Part shown: positions 18,521-26,735 of the stretch, piece by piece
How positions within the stretch are numbered: position 1 is the first letter of the stretch
Layout of the letters: every line of letters starts with the position of its first letter
NCBI RefSeq assembly: GCF_039503195.1
Contig: NZ_JBCJKP010000001.1
Span: 2,480,001-2,544,000, forward strand
DNA length: 64,000 bases
From: Streptomyces mirabilis
GTDB taxonomy: Bacteria; Actinomycetota; Actinomycetes; Streptomycetales; Streptomycetaceae
Direction: 5' to 3'
The notes under the pieces: model-generated
What the model was told of the DNA's origin: nothing
The model's input: the letters and a program-made list of their open reading frames with translations, nothing else
Database searches by the model: none
Made by a program: the position numbers and the translations under genes

Positions 18521-20149
18521 TCAGGACGGGCGGGCCATCGCCTTGACGAAGGCTCGCTCGACGTCTGCCGCCGAGAGGACTCCGTAGATCTCGCCCGAGT
18601 CCTCCACCACCAGGTACTCGGTCGCCGGGGTGGCGCGGAGGGTGTCCAGGAGGGCCTCGCCGGCGAGCTCCGCGGAGACCCGCATGCCGTCGGTGAGGTC
18701 CTGGGCGAGGCCGCTGACGGCGACCCAGGGGCGGCGGTGCTCCGGTACGCCGACGATGGCGGCCTCGCGGACGAGGGAGAGCGGTTCGCCGTCGGCGTCC
18801 ACGACGACCAGGGCGCGGGCGCCGGCTTCGTTGGCACGGCGCAGCGCCTCCGAGAGAGGGGTGCTGGTCTCGACCGGGACCGCGCGCCGGGTGAGCGAGC
18901 GGGCGCGCAGCTCGGGCAGGTGTTCGCGCAGACGGGCCATGCGGAGGCTGTTGCCGGCGCCGGTCCAGATGATCGCGGCGAGGATCGCGGCGAGCAGGGC
19001 GTCGGTGACCGTGTCCATGCCGCCGACGTGGTCCTGGGTGGCGCCGAGCGCTCCGGACTGGGTGAGCAGGGGCAGCCCGATCAGTACGGAGACGGCGAGG
19101 GCGCGGCCGACCCAGGCGGCGGCGATCGTGCCGCTCATCGGCCTGCCGGTGATCTTCCAGACGACGGCGCGGAGCATGCGGCCGCCGTCCAGGGGCAGGC
19201 CGGGGAGCAGGTTGAAGGCGGCCACGATGAGGTTGGAGATCATCAGGCCGGCCAGCAGCACGCCGGGGACCGTGCCGGGCTCGACGGCCAGCATGGCGAG
19301 GTAGAAGAGGCCCGAGAGGACGAGGGAGAGCAGTGGTCCGACGAAGGACAGCACGAACTCACGGCCCGGGGTCTCGGCCTCCTTCTCGATCTCCGAGACG
19401 CCGCCGAAGAACTGCAGCTGAATCCGGCGCACCGGCAGTTTGAAGCGCAGGGCGGCGACCGTGTGGGCCAGCTCGTGGACGAGGACGGAGGCATAGAAGG
19501 CGACCGCGAAGAAGAGGGACACGAGGTAGCGCAGGGCGCCGAGTTCGGGCAGCACGCGGTCGAGCTGGCCGCCGAACACCCAGGTGATCAGCGCGGCCAC
19601 GAGGAACCAGCTGGGCGCCACGTACACGGGGACGCCGAACGGCCGCCCCATCAGCAGCCCGCCACCGGGCTCCCGGCCGCGTCGCGGGGGCTGCGCCTTG
19701 CCGGTACCGGTACCGGTGCCGGCGTGGGCAAGGGTTCGGGGGTGTTCGGGCTCGGGGTGCGGGTGGGCTTCGGCGGAGGGGCCGTGGGGCGCGTCCTGGG
19801 CGGACGGCCCGGCCTCGTCCGGGGAACCGGAACCGGCGGGTGCCCCGGCCTGGTCCGGGGAAGCGCCGGGCGCCTCGGCCCCGTCCTCGGCCCCGCTCGA
19901 AGGGTCGCTGTGCGTCGCGGCCCCGCGGTCGGAGTCGGTGGGGTCGTGGGGTCGGTCGGGGGACGGGGCGGCCTCGGAGGTGCCCGGGGCGGCCGTGGGT
20001 GGTGTCGGCCCGGTGGGGTGCTCGGGGCGCTCCGGTCCGGAGCGCGTGCCACCCGCGACCGGGGCCGAGGAGGCCCGCTGCTCCCCGTGGTGCTCGGTCG
20101 CTTCGTCGGTGCCGGACCGCGGCTGCCCGCTCCCGCCGCTCTCGTCCAC
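18521..20149 (-). CDS. Site-2 protease family metalloprotease with CBS domain
   Basis: A 542-residue M50 intramembrane protease. A disordered Pro/Gly/Ser/Asp-rich cytosolic region of about 150 residues comes first. The membrane core then carries HEXXH (SVLVHELAHTVAALRFKL) and the third zinc ligand motif NLLPGLPLDGGRMLRA, and a C-terminal CBS pair follows (about 415-540). Family members cut membrane anti-sigma factors or other regulators; the substrate is unknown. I prefer the GTG at 20149 (GAGGGGA upstream, begins VDESGGSG) over the ATG at 20188, which lacks a ribosome-binding site. It is divergent from the RecB-family nuclease and 52 bp downstream of trmI's start region. Confidence 0.9.
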   Translation of the reverse strand: MDESGGSGQPRSGTDEATEHHGEQRASSAPVAGGTRSGPERPEHPTGPTPPTAAPGTSEAAPSPDRPHDPTDSDRGAATHSDPSSGAEDGAEAPGASPDQAGAPAGSGSPDEAGPSAQDAPHGPSAEAHPHPEPEHPRTLAHAGTGTGTGKAQPPRRGREPGGGLLMGRPFGVPVYVAPSWFLVAALITWVFGGQLDRVLPELGALRYLVSLFFAVAFYASVLVHELAHTVAALRFKLPVRRIQLQFFGGVSEIEKEAETPGREFVLSFVGPLLSLVLSGLFYLAMLAVEPGTVPGVLLAGLMISNLIVAAFNLLPGLPLDGGRMLRAVVWKITGRPMSGTIAAAWVGRALAVSVLIGLPLLTQSGALGATQDHVGGMDTVTDALLAAILAAIIWTGAGNSLRMARLREHLPELRARSLTRRAVPVETSTPLSEALRRANEAGARALVVVDADGEPLSLVREAAIVGVPEHRRPWVAVSGLAQDLTDGMRVSAELAGEALLDTLRATPATEYLVVEDSGEIYGVLSAADVERAFVKAMARPS

Positions 20150-20305
20150 GATGTCCCCTCGTTCGAAGCGTCTCCCGCTCCCGGTCATGCGGAGCAGGAG
20201 GGTCTGGGTCGATGGTATGCGTCCGTCGCGACGCGTTCCGCCCCGGCACCCCCTCTGTTTTCCGCTCCGTCGCACAAGCGCGCACAAGCCCCGACTGTGC
20301 ACTCA

Positions 20306-20328
20306 CTGTCAGTGGCGGGCCGTAAGGT
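20306..20328 (+). promoter_or_regulatory. RecA-NDp-type (PafBC) promoter of the RecB-family nuclease
   Basis: CTGTCAGTGGC (20306-20316), a 6-nt spacer and TAAGGT (20323-20328) match the actinobacterial DNA-damage promoter TTGTCAGTGGC-N6-TAGNNT (RecA-NDp), except for the first base and one base of the -10. The -10 ends 8 nt before the ATG, so the mRNA would be leaderless. PafB and PafC, which drive such promoters in mycobacteria, are encoded at 2253-4240. Confidence 0.7.
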
Positions 20329-20336
20329 CTGTGGAC

Positions 20337-21314
20337 ATGGAAACCAGCACCGGGGGCGCCGTGCCTCCCGAGCCGACCGAAGCCGTCACGGCCGAAGCCT
20401 CCGTGGCCGAGGCCGCCATGGCCGAAGCGACGGACGCGTCGGCGGTTCCCGCGGCCCGCCCGGCCCTGCCTCCGAGCTCGCTGTCGCCCTCACGGGCGGG
20501 CGACTTCATGCAGTGCCCGTTGCTCTACCGGTTCCGGGTGATCGACAGACTCCCCGAGAAGCCGAGCGAGGCGGCCACCCGCGGCACGCTGGTCCACGCG
20601 GTGCTGGAGCGCCTTTTCGACGCCCCGGCGGCGGAGCGGACGGCTCCGCGCGCCAAGGCGCTCATTCCGGGGCAGTGGGACCGGCTGCGCGAGACGCGGC
20701 CGGAGGTCGTGGAGCTGTTCGCCGACGATCCCGAGGGCGAGCGGTTGACGCGCTGGCTCGGCGAGGCCGAGCAGCTGGTGGAGCGCTGGTTCAGTCTTGA
20801 GGACCCGACGCGGCTGGAGCCCGCCGAGCGTGAGTTGTCCGTCGAGGCCCAACTCGACTCCGGGCTGAAGCTGCGCGGCATCATCGACCGCGTCGACGTG
20901 GCCCCGACGGGCGAGGTCCGGATCGTCGACTACAAGACGGGCAAGGCGCCGCGGCCGGAGTACGCCGAGGGCGCGCTGTTCCAGATGAAGTTCTACGCCC
21001 TGGTGGTGTGGCGGCTGAAGCAGGTGGTCCCGCGCCGGCTCCAGCTCGTCTACCTCGGCAGCGGCGACGTGGTGACGTACGACCCGATGATCGAGGACCT
21101 GGAGCGGGTCGAGCGCAAACTGCTCGCGCTGTGGGAGGCGATCCGGCAGGCTACCGAGACGGGCGACTGGCGACCGAGGCCCACCAAGCTCTGCGGCTGG
21201 TGCGACCACCAAGCGGTATGTCCGGAATTCGGTGGTACTCCCCCGCCCTACCCGCTGCCGGTCAGGGCGCCGGATTCCGCCGTCACCGAGCAGGGCAGAA
21301 TGGGGCGGGACTAG
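20337..21314 (+). CDS. RecB-family PD-(D/E)XK nuclease with Fe-S cluster motif
   Basis: A 325-residue nuclease. After a 50-residue Ala/Glu-rich leader comes SRAGDFMQCPLLYRFRVID with Cys60, then TRGTLVHAVLERLF, the PD-(D/E)XK core LRGIIDRVDVAPTGEVRIVD + YKTGK, and a terminal Cys trio in CGWCDHQAVCPEF. One upstream Cys plus three C-terminal Cys is the 4Fe-4S arrangement of AddB/Cas4-type nucleases. It probably processes DNA ends in repair. The ATG at 20337 is supported by the RecA-NDp promoter placing the transcript start at or next to it. Confidence 0.9.
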   Translation: METSTGGAVPPEPTEAVTAEASVAEAAMAEATDASAVPAARPALPPSSLSPSRAGDFMQCPLLYRFRVIDRLPEKPSEAATRGTLVHAVLERLFDAPAAERTAPRAKALIPGQWDRLRETRPEVVELFADDPEGERLTRWLGEAEQLVERWFSLEDPTRLEPAERELSVEAQLDSGLKLRGIIDRVDVAPTGEVRIVDYKTGKAPRPEYAEGALFQMKFYALVVWRLKQVVPRRLQLVYLGSGDVVTYDPMIEDLERVERKLLALWEAIRQATETGDWRPRPTKLCGWCDHQAVCPEFGGTPPPYPLPVRAPDSAVTEQGRMGRD

Positions 21315-21376
21315 GACCTGTCCGGCGCGTTTTCAGCTCCGGCCCGGTCCGCCGGACAGACTCCAAGGAGACTTGC

Positions 21377-22051
21377 GTGGCCATCCGCGTCCTACTGGTC
21401 GACGACCAGCCGCTGCTGCGTACCGGCTTCCGGATGATTCTGGAGGCGGAGCAGGACATCGCGGTCGTCGGCGAGGCCGGTGACGGTCTGCAGGCACTGG
21501 ATCAGGTACGTGCGCTGCAGCCCGATGTGGTTCTGATGGACATCCGTATGCCGAGGATGGACGGGGTGGAGGCGACCCGGCAGATCACCGGGCCGGGGCG
21601 GGACGGACCGGCCAAGGTGCTCGTCCTGACGACCTTCGACCTCGACGAGTACGTGGTGGAGGCGCTGCGCGCCGGGGCCAGTGGCTTCCTCCTCAAGGAC
21701 GCGCCGGCCAATGAGCTGGTGCAGGCGATCCGGGTGGTCGCGTCGGGCGAGGCGATGCTCGCGCCGAGCATCACCCGCCGGCTGCTCGACAAGTACGCGG
21801 GTCATCTGCCGTCGGGCGACGAGCCGGTGCCCGACACACTGCACACCCTGACCGAGCGGGAGGTCGAGGTGCTGAAGCTCGTGGCGCGCGGCCTGTCGAA
21901 CGCGGAGATCGCCGCCGACCTGTTCGTCAGCGAGACCACCGTCAAGACGCATGTGGGCCACGTGCTCACGAAGTTGGGGCTGCGCGACCGGGTGCAGGCC
22001 GCGGTGTACGCGTACGAGAGCGGGTTGGTGCGCCCCGGCGCACAGCAGTAA
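21377..22051 (+). CDS. Orphan NarL/LuxR-type response regulator
   Basis: A 224-residue two-component regulator. The receiver domain (1-120) has the acidic pair DD in VLLVDDQPLLRTGFRMILE, phospho-acceptor Asp in VVLMDIRMPRMDG, and the switch Thr/Lys in VLTTFDLDEYV and FLLKDAPANEL. The C-terminal LuxR helix-turn-helix is LTEREVEVLKLVARGLSNAE. The GTG at 21377 has AAGGAG 6 nt upstream. No histidine kinase is adjacent, so its partner lies elsewhere. It follows the RecB-family gene by 62 nt. Confidence 0.93.
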   Translation: MAIRVLLVDDQPLLRTGFRMILEAEQDIAVVGEAGDGLQALDQVRALQPDVVLMDIRMPRMDGVEATRQITGPGRDGPAKVLVLTTFDLDEYVVEALRAGASGFLLKDAPANELVQAIRVVASGEAMLAPSITRRLLDKYAGHLPSGDEPVPDTLHTLTEREVEVLKLVARGLSNAEIAADLFVSETTVKTHVGHVLTKLGLRDRVQAAVYAYESGLVRPGAQQ

Positions 22052-22072
22052 CCCCCGGACGCCGTCCACTCC

Positions 22073-22135
22073 CCCAGGAGTTCGGCCGAGGGTCCCAGGA
22101 GATCGACCGAGAGTCCCAGGAGCACGACCGAGGGC
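22073..22135. repeat. Three tandem 21-bp repeats after the response regulator
   Basis: Three consecutive 21-bp units at 22073-22093, 22094-22114 and 22115-22135. Each has the pattern CCCAGGAG-NNCG-NCCGAG-NG with two to four differences between copies. They lie directly after the response-regulator stop codon and run into a terminator stem. The origin is unknown: slippage or a protein-binding array. Confidence 0.8.
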
Positions 22136-22162
22136 GCCCCCTTCCGCGAAGAGGGCGCCCTC
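22130..22162. terminator. Bidirectional terminator between response regulator and peptide-binding protein
   Basis: Ten-base arms GAGGGCGCCC (22130-22139) and GGGCGCCCTC (22153-22162) with a 13-nt loop lie between convergent genes, 79 nt past one stop and 22 nt past the other. Confidence 0.7.
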
Positions 22163-22183
22163 GGCGTCGGTACCGGCGTGGAG

Positions 22184-23761
22184 TCAGTCCTTGCTGATCT
22201 CCCAGAAGCGGAACACCGTCGAGGCGTCGAGGCAGTTCTCGAGGCCGTAGACGTTGTCCCGCACGATCGCGTACTGCTTGGCCTGCCAGATCGGAAGGAC
22301 CGGGAGGTCCTCGGCCACGATGTTCTGGATCTTGCCGTACTCGGTTTCGGTCGAGGAGCGGTTGCTCTGGGCGGCCGTCTTCGGGATGAGCCGCCCGGTG
22401 ATCGTGCTGTTCGTGTAGTGGTTGCTCAGCACGTTGCCCTTGCCGAAGAAGGGGGCCGTGAAGTTGTCGGGGTCCGGGTAGTCGGGCACCCAGCCCTTCA
22501 CGTACACGCCGTACTTGCCCTTGGCGATGTCCTTCTCGTACTGGCCGTACGCGACGGACTTCACGGTCGCGTCGAACAGCCCGCTGGCGTTGAGCTGCTG
22601 GGCGATCGCCCTGAACTCCTGGTCGGTGGCGGGGCCGTAGCGCGAGGGGGTCGACCAGAGCGTGAGCCTGACCTTGCCGGTGATGCCCTCGGCCCGGAGC
22701 GCGGCGGCTGCCTTCGTCCTCGAGGGGCGGGCTCCGTAGCGGTCGAAGAAGGCCGTGTTGTGGCCGGTGACACCGGCCGGGACGATCGAGTACAGCGGCG
22801 TCGCGGTGTCCTCGTAGACCTTGTTGACCAGGGCCTCGCGGTCGAGCAGGTAGGCGATGGCCTTGCGCACGCCGAGCTTGCCGGCGACCGGGTCGTCCAT
22901 GTTGAAGACCATGTGCTGGACCTCGGCGCTGGTGCCCTCGACGACGTTGAGGCCCCTGCCGGTGGAGGTGTCGTTGCTGATGTCCGCGATGTCGTCGGCG
23001 GCGAGACCTCGGTAGGCGATGTCGACCTGGTGGTTCAGCAGCGCCTTCTTCAGGGCGCTCTGGTCGCCGTGGAAGAACTTCAGCGTGATGCCGGAGTTCT
23101 TCACCTTGGCGGTGCCCTTGTAGCTGTCGTTGACCGCGAAGACGGCCTGGTCCTTGCCGAAGGAGTCCAGCTTGTACGGGCCCGAGCCGACCGCCTGGTC
23201 GTCCTTGCGCAGCCCGTTGTCCGCGTACTGCCGGTGGTCCACGATCGAGCCGGCGCCGGAGGCGATCTTGCTGGGGAAGGTGGCGTCGGCGTACTTCAGC
23301 CTGAAGACGACGGTCTTCGCGTCCGGGGTCCGGACCGTGTCGAGCATGGGGAACATGACGGCCGGACCGGAGGCGTCGTCGATCTTCAGAATGCGGTCGA
23401 AGGAGAACTTGACGTCCTCGGAGGTGAGGGCGTCACCGTTGCTGAACTTCAGGCCGTCCTGGAGCGTGCACTTGTAGACCTTGGTCGTGGCGTCCGCGAA
23501 CGCGCACTCCTTGGCCGCCTCGGGAACCGGCTCCGTACCGCCGTTGGGGAAGCTCAGCAACGACTGGAAGACGTTGTTGAACAACAGCCAGGATCCCGGG
23601 TCGTAGCCGGAGGCCGGGTCGGTGGCCAGGACGTCGTCGGACATCCCCATCACCAGGGAGGAGCCGGTGCTGCCGGTGTCGCCCGTCTGCGAGCCGCAGC
23701 CGGCGAGCAGACCGACGGCCAGCCCCGTCGCGACGGACAGGACTGGCCACTGGTTGCGCAT
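22184..23761 (-). CDS. Family 5 peptide-binding lipoprotein (ABC transporter), copy 1
   Basis: A 525-residue extracellular solute-binding protein of the DppA/OppA family. A signal with lipobox LLAGC (Cys about residue 22, LSVATGLAVGLLAGCGSQTG) anchors it to the membrane. Family features include SEDVKFSFDRILKIDD and KYGVYVKGWVPDYPDPDNFT. I chose the ATG at 23761 to give a standard-length signal peptide; the ribosome-binding site is weak. A paralogue lies 103 nt upstream on the same strand. No permease or ATPase gene is nearby, so it must work with a transporter encoded elsewhere or act as a peptide sensor. Confidence 0.9.
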   Translation of the reverse strand: MRNQWPVLSVATGLAVGLLAGCGSQTGDTGSTGSSLVMGMSDDVLATDPASGYDPGSWLLFNNVFQSLLSFPNGGTEPVPEAAKECAFADATTKVYKCTLQDGLKFSNGDALTSEDVKFSFDRILKIDDASGPAVMFPMLDTVRTPDAKTVVFRLKYADATFPSKIASGAGSIVDHRQYADNGLRKDDQAVGSGPYKLDSFGKDQAVFAVNDSYKGTAKVKNSGITLKFFHGDQSALKKALLNHQVDIAYRGLAADDIADISNDTSTGRGLNVVEGTSAEVQHMVFNMDDPVAGKLGVRKAIAYLLDREALVNKVYEDTATPLYSIVPAGVTGHNTAFFDRYGARPSRTKAAAALRAEGITGKVRLTLWSTPSRYGPATDQEFRAIAQQLNASGLFDATVKSVAYGQYEKDIAKGKYGVYVKGWVPDYPDPDNFTAPFFGKGNVLSNHYTNSTITGRLIPKTAAQSNRSSTETEYGKIQNIVAEDLPVLPIWQAKQYAIVRDNVYGLENCLDASTVFRFWEISKD

Positions 23762-23864
23762 GTTCACGAGGAGGTGCCTTGTCGTTGTTTCTCTGGAACG
23801 CCGCATGGAGCGGGCGCCGGGCCGGGCGCCGGGCCCACGGGACCCGGCGCCTGAGGAGGACCGG

Positions 23865-25472
23865 TCAGCCGCCCACACCGCGGCCGAGCTCCCACAGCTG
23901 GAGCGTGGAGGACGAGTTGAGCGCCCACTCGGTGCCCGTGATGTCGTCCCGCGCGGCGATGTACTGCTTGCCCTGCCACAGCGGCAGGAGCGGTACGTCG
24001 TCGGCCACCTTGTCCTGGATCTCGGTGAGGCTCTTCGACGCGGTGAGGCGGTCGGCCTCGCGGCGGGACTCCGGGATCAGCGTGCTGCGGATCGTGGAGT
24101 TCACGTACGGGGAGCCGAGGGTGTTGTCCTTGTCGAGGAACGGCGCCAGGTAGTTGTCGGCGTCCGGGAAGTCGGGGAACCAGCCCATGCCGTAGACCTG
24201 GTACTCGTTCTTCTTCTCGGCCGGACGGAACGTCGTCCAGGGCTCGCCCTTGATCTCGACGCTGAAGAGGCCGCTGGCGTTGAGCTGCTTCTTCAGCACC
24301 TCGAACTCCTGCGCGGTGGCCGAGCCGTAGTGGTCGGTCGTGTAGTGCAGGGTGAGCTTCACCGGGGTGGTGATGCCGGCCTTGTTCAGCGTCGTGGTCG
24401 CCTTGGAGACGCTCGGGTCGCCGTACTTGTTGAAGAACGAGTTGGAGTGACCCGTGATGGTGGCCGGGACCATCGAGAACAGCGGCTCGGCCTGGGAGCC
24501 GTACACCTTGGAGACGAGCTCGCCGCGGTTGATCACCTCGGCCATGGCCTGGCGGACGGCCTTGCTCTTCACCGACGGGTCGTTGGTGTTGAAGCCGAGG
24601 TAGCGGATCTCGAGGCCGGGCATCTCGACCAGGTCGATCTTGCCGGTCGCACCGGCGGCGCCGAGCTTGTTGATCTGCTCCGGCGTCATCGCGCGGGTCA
24701 TGAGGTCGATGTCGCCCTTGTTGAGCGCGGTGCCCATGGCGTCGGCGCTCTCGAAGGAGCGCATCTCGACCTTGTCGTTCTTCGGCTTCAACAGACCCTT
24801 GTAGTTCGGGTTCTTGGTGAAGGTGATCTTGACGGCCTCGTCGTTCTTGACGTCGGCCTGGAGGGTGTACGGACCGGAGCCGTCGACGGAGAAGCCGTCG
24901 CGCAGCTTGCCCTTCTCGTAGTCCTTCGGGTTCACGATGCCGGCGACCGGGGTCGACAGCTTGAACGGGAAGGTGGCGTCCGCGGTCTTCAGGTGGAAGA
25001 TCACCTGGCGGTCGCCCTGCGTCTCCACGGTGTCGACGGTGGACAGCAGCGCGAACACACCACTGTCGGCCTTGAGCGCCATGGCGCGGTCGATCGAGAA
25101 CTTCACGTCCTTGGCGGTGATCGGGTCACCGCTCGCGAACTTCAGTCCGTCGCGCAGCGTGCAGGCGTAGCGCTCGTTGCCGGAGTCGGTGAAACCGCAG
25201 CTCTCGGCAGCCTCGGGCTGGGGGTCGCCGTCACCGCGGGGCTGGACCATCAGCGTCTGCACGGTCTGACGCAGGATGTTCCAGGTGCCGACGTCGTACG
25301 CGTACGCCGGGTCGAGAGGAGCCGGGGCATCCTTCGATGCGGTGAACCGGTCCGTGGTGCCCACGACGATCGCACCGCCGCCGCTCCCCCCGCTGTTGGA
25401 ACCGCCACACGCGGCGAGCACCGGGGCGAGCAGGCCCACAACGGCCGGCAGCACCAAAGTCTTGCGGTTCAT
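23865..25472 (-). CDS. Family 5 peptide-binding lipoprotein (ABC transporter), copy 2
   Basis: A 535-residue paralogue of the protein encoded next to it. Its lipobox is VLAAC (Cys about residue 20), followed by a Gly/Ser tether. The body has AKDVKFSIDRAMALKADSGV and YQVYGMGWFPDFPDADNYLA, matching the equivalent segments of copy 1. The ATG at 25472 has GGAG about 10 nt upstream. The two genes probably form one unit driven from the 445-bp gap upstream. They diverge clearly across the ligand-binding lobes, so different peptides are likely. Confidence 0.92.
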   Translation of the reverse strand: MNRKTLVLPAVVGLLAPVLAACGGSNSGGSGGGAIVVGTTDRFTASKDAPAPLDPAYAYDVGTWNILRQTVQTLMVQPRGDGDPQPEAAESCGFTDSGNERYACTLRDGLKFASGDPITAKDVKFSIDRAMALKADSGVFALLSTVDTVETQGDRQVIFHLKTADATFPFKLSTPVAGIVNPKDYEKGKLRDGFSVDGSGPYTLQADVKNDEAVKITFTKNPNYKGLLKPKNDKVEMRSFESADAMGTALNKGDIDLMTRAMTPEQINKLGAAGATGKIDLVEMPGLEIRYLGFNTNDPSVKSKAVRQAMAEVINRGELVSKVYGSQAEPLFSMVPATITGHSNSFFNKYGDPSVSKATTTLNKAGITTPVKLTLHYTTDHYGSATAQEFEVLKKQLNASGLFSVEIKGEPWTTFRPAEKKNEYQVYGMGWFPDFPDADNYLAPFLDKDNTLGSPYVNSTIRSTLIPESRREADRLTASKSLTEIQDKVADDVPLLPLWQGKQYIAARDDITGTEWALNSSSTLQLWELGRGVGG

Positions 25473-25917
25473 GCTCGAGTTTCTCCAGAGCTGTCGTGTC
25501 CGTGTACTCGCCATGCAGGGGTGGTGCGGGCGAGTCACCGGGGTTATGGCGAGGTTCTCGCGACGACATTAGTCCGCACCACCAGGACGGCCCGCAGAGA
25601 CCGGAGTTGAGCTCCCATCACGCTGCGAAACCGGGCGTGGACGCACCGATAACCCGACAGCGGAAGGATTAGTGCAGCGTTCCACCAATCGGGACACAAG
25701 GGCACGCCCACCACCCCCGAAAGGGGGGTTACTGCACACGACAGGCCGAATGTCGACCCCTCGTCAGGTGACGAACCTCACACTGCCAACTCGGTGGGAG
25801 AGTACCGGAATTCGGCCATCCGGCCCCGGAATCAATTTCCCGTGGCAGGTCCGGGGCCCTTACCTGCGGATACGCAAGGGTTATCGGCACATTCGGTTAT
25901 GCACGCTGGGTGAACGC
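25473..25917. other. Intergenic region with a GAAA-loop hairpin
   Basis: The 445 bp between the peptide-binding gene and the HAD gene hold no convincing ORF. The one clear feature is CCCCC-GAAA-GGGGG at 25715-25729, a GNRA-tetraloop hairpin that could end transcripts of the HAD gene. The promoter of the peptide-binding gene must lie between here and 25472, but I cannot place it confidently. Confidence 0.5.
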
Positions 25918-26619
25918 CTAGCGCATTTCCGTCATCAGACCTCGGAGGAATGGCAGGTCGACCTCTTCCAGGGAGGTCACGACCGTGCGCCGGACGGCGG
26001 GGGCGATCGGTGCGACGGAGGGGACGGCGACCACGTGGCAGCCCGCGGCCTCCGCGGCGGCGACGCCCGTGGCGGTGTCCTCGATGACGGCGCACCGGCC
26101 CGGTTCGGCGCCGAGTCCGGACGCCGCCAGCAGATACGGGTCGGGGAAGGGCTTGGTCCGCTCCACCTCGTCGCCCGCGACGGTCAGCGCGAAGTACTGG
26201 GGGCCCAGGGAGGCCAGAACACGGTCGATGATGCGCCGGTGCGAGGCGGAGACCAGGGCGGTGGGGATCTCGTGCGCGGCGAGCTCCGCGAGGAGTCTGG
26301 CCGCCCCCGGCATCAGCGGCAGCGCCCGGTCGATACGGTCCTCGAAACCGTCGTTGAGCAGCACCGTGAGCTCGCCGAGCGTGATGTCGGCCCCGGTGGC
26401 CTCGATCAGGAAACCCGCGCTGCGGGTCATGGGTCCGCCGACCACCACATGGCGCCAGGAGTCGTCGAGGGTGTGCCCGAGCACCCGGAAGATCTCGACC
26501 TCGACATCCCACCAGAACCCCTCGGTGTCCACCAGGGTGCCGTCCATGTCCAGGAGCACGGCCTGCAGCGCTGAGCCTTCGGCCGTACGGGTACCGAGCG
26601 CGGGAACCGTAGTGGTCAT
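25918..26619 (-). CDS. HAD-superfamily phosphatase (beta-PGM/phosphatase-like)
   Basis: A 233-residue HAD hydrolase. Motif I is VLLDMDGTLVDTEGFWWDVE, motif II TALVSASHRRII, motif III Lys in ERTKPFPDPYL and motif IV VIEDTATGVAAAEAAGCHVV. The helical cap between residues about 35 and 95 is of the C1 type seen in beta-phosphoglucomutase and phosphosugar phosphatases. The substrate is not readable from sequence. It is 116 nt downstream of metH on the same strand. Confidence 0.92.
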   Translation of the reverse strand: MTTTVPALGTRTAEGSALQAVLLDMDGTLVDTEGFWWDVEVEIFRVLGHTLDDSWRHVVVGGPMTRSAGFLIEATGADITLGELTVLLNDGFEDRIDRALPLMPGAARLLAELAAHEIPTALVSASHRRIIDRVLASLGPQYFALTVAGDEVERTKPFPDPYLLAASGLGAEPGRCAVIEDTATGVAAAEAAGCHVVAVPSVAPIAPAVRRTVVTSLEEVDLPFLRGLMTEMR

Positions 26620-26735
26620 CCTGGCGCACCTCCTTGAGGGACGAGAAGGCCGGTTCCCTCAGGGGGAACCGGCCTGCTGTGGACCGTCCAGTGTACGACG
26701 GCGTCAGATGAAACGCCTGTCGGTTGTGAGGGCCC

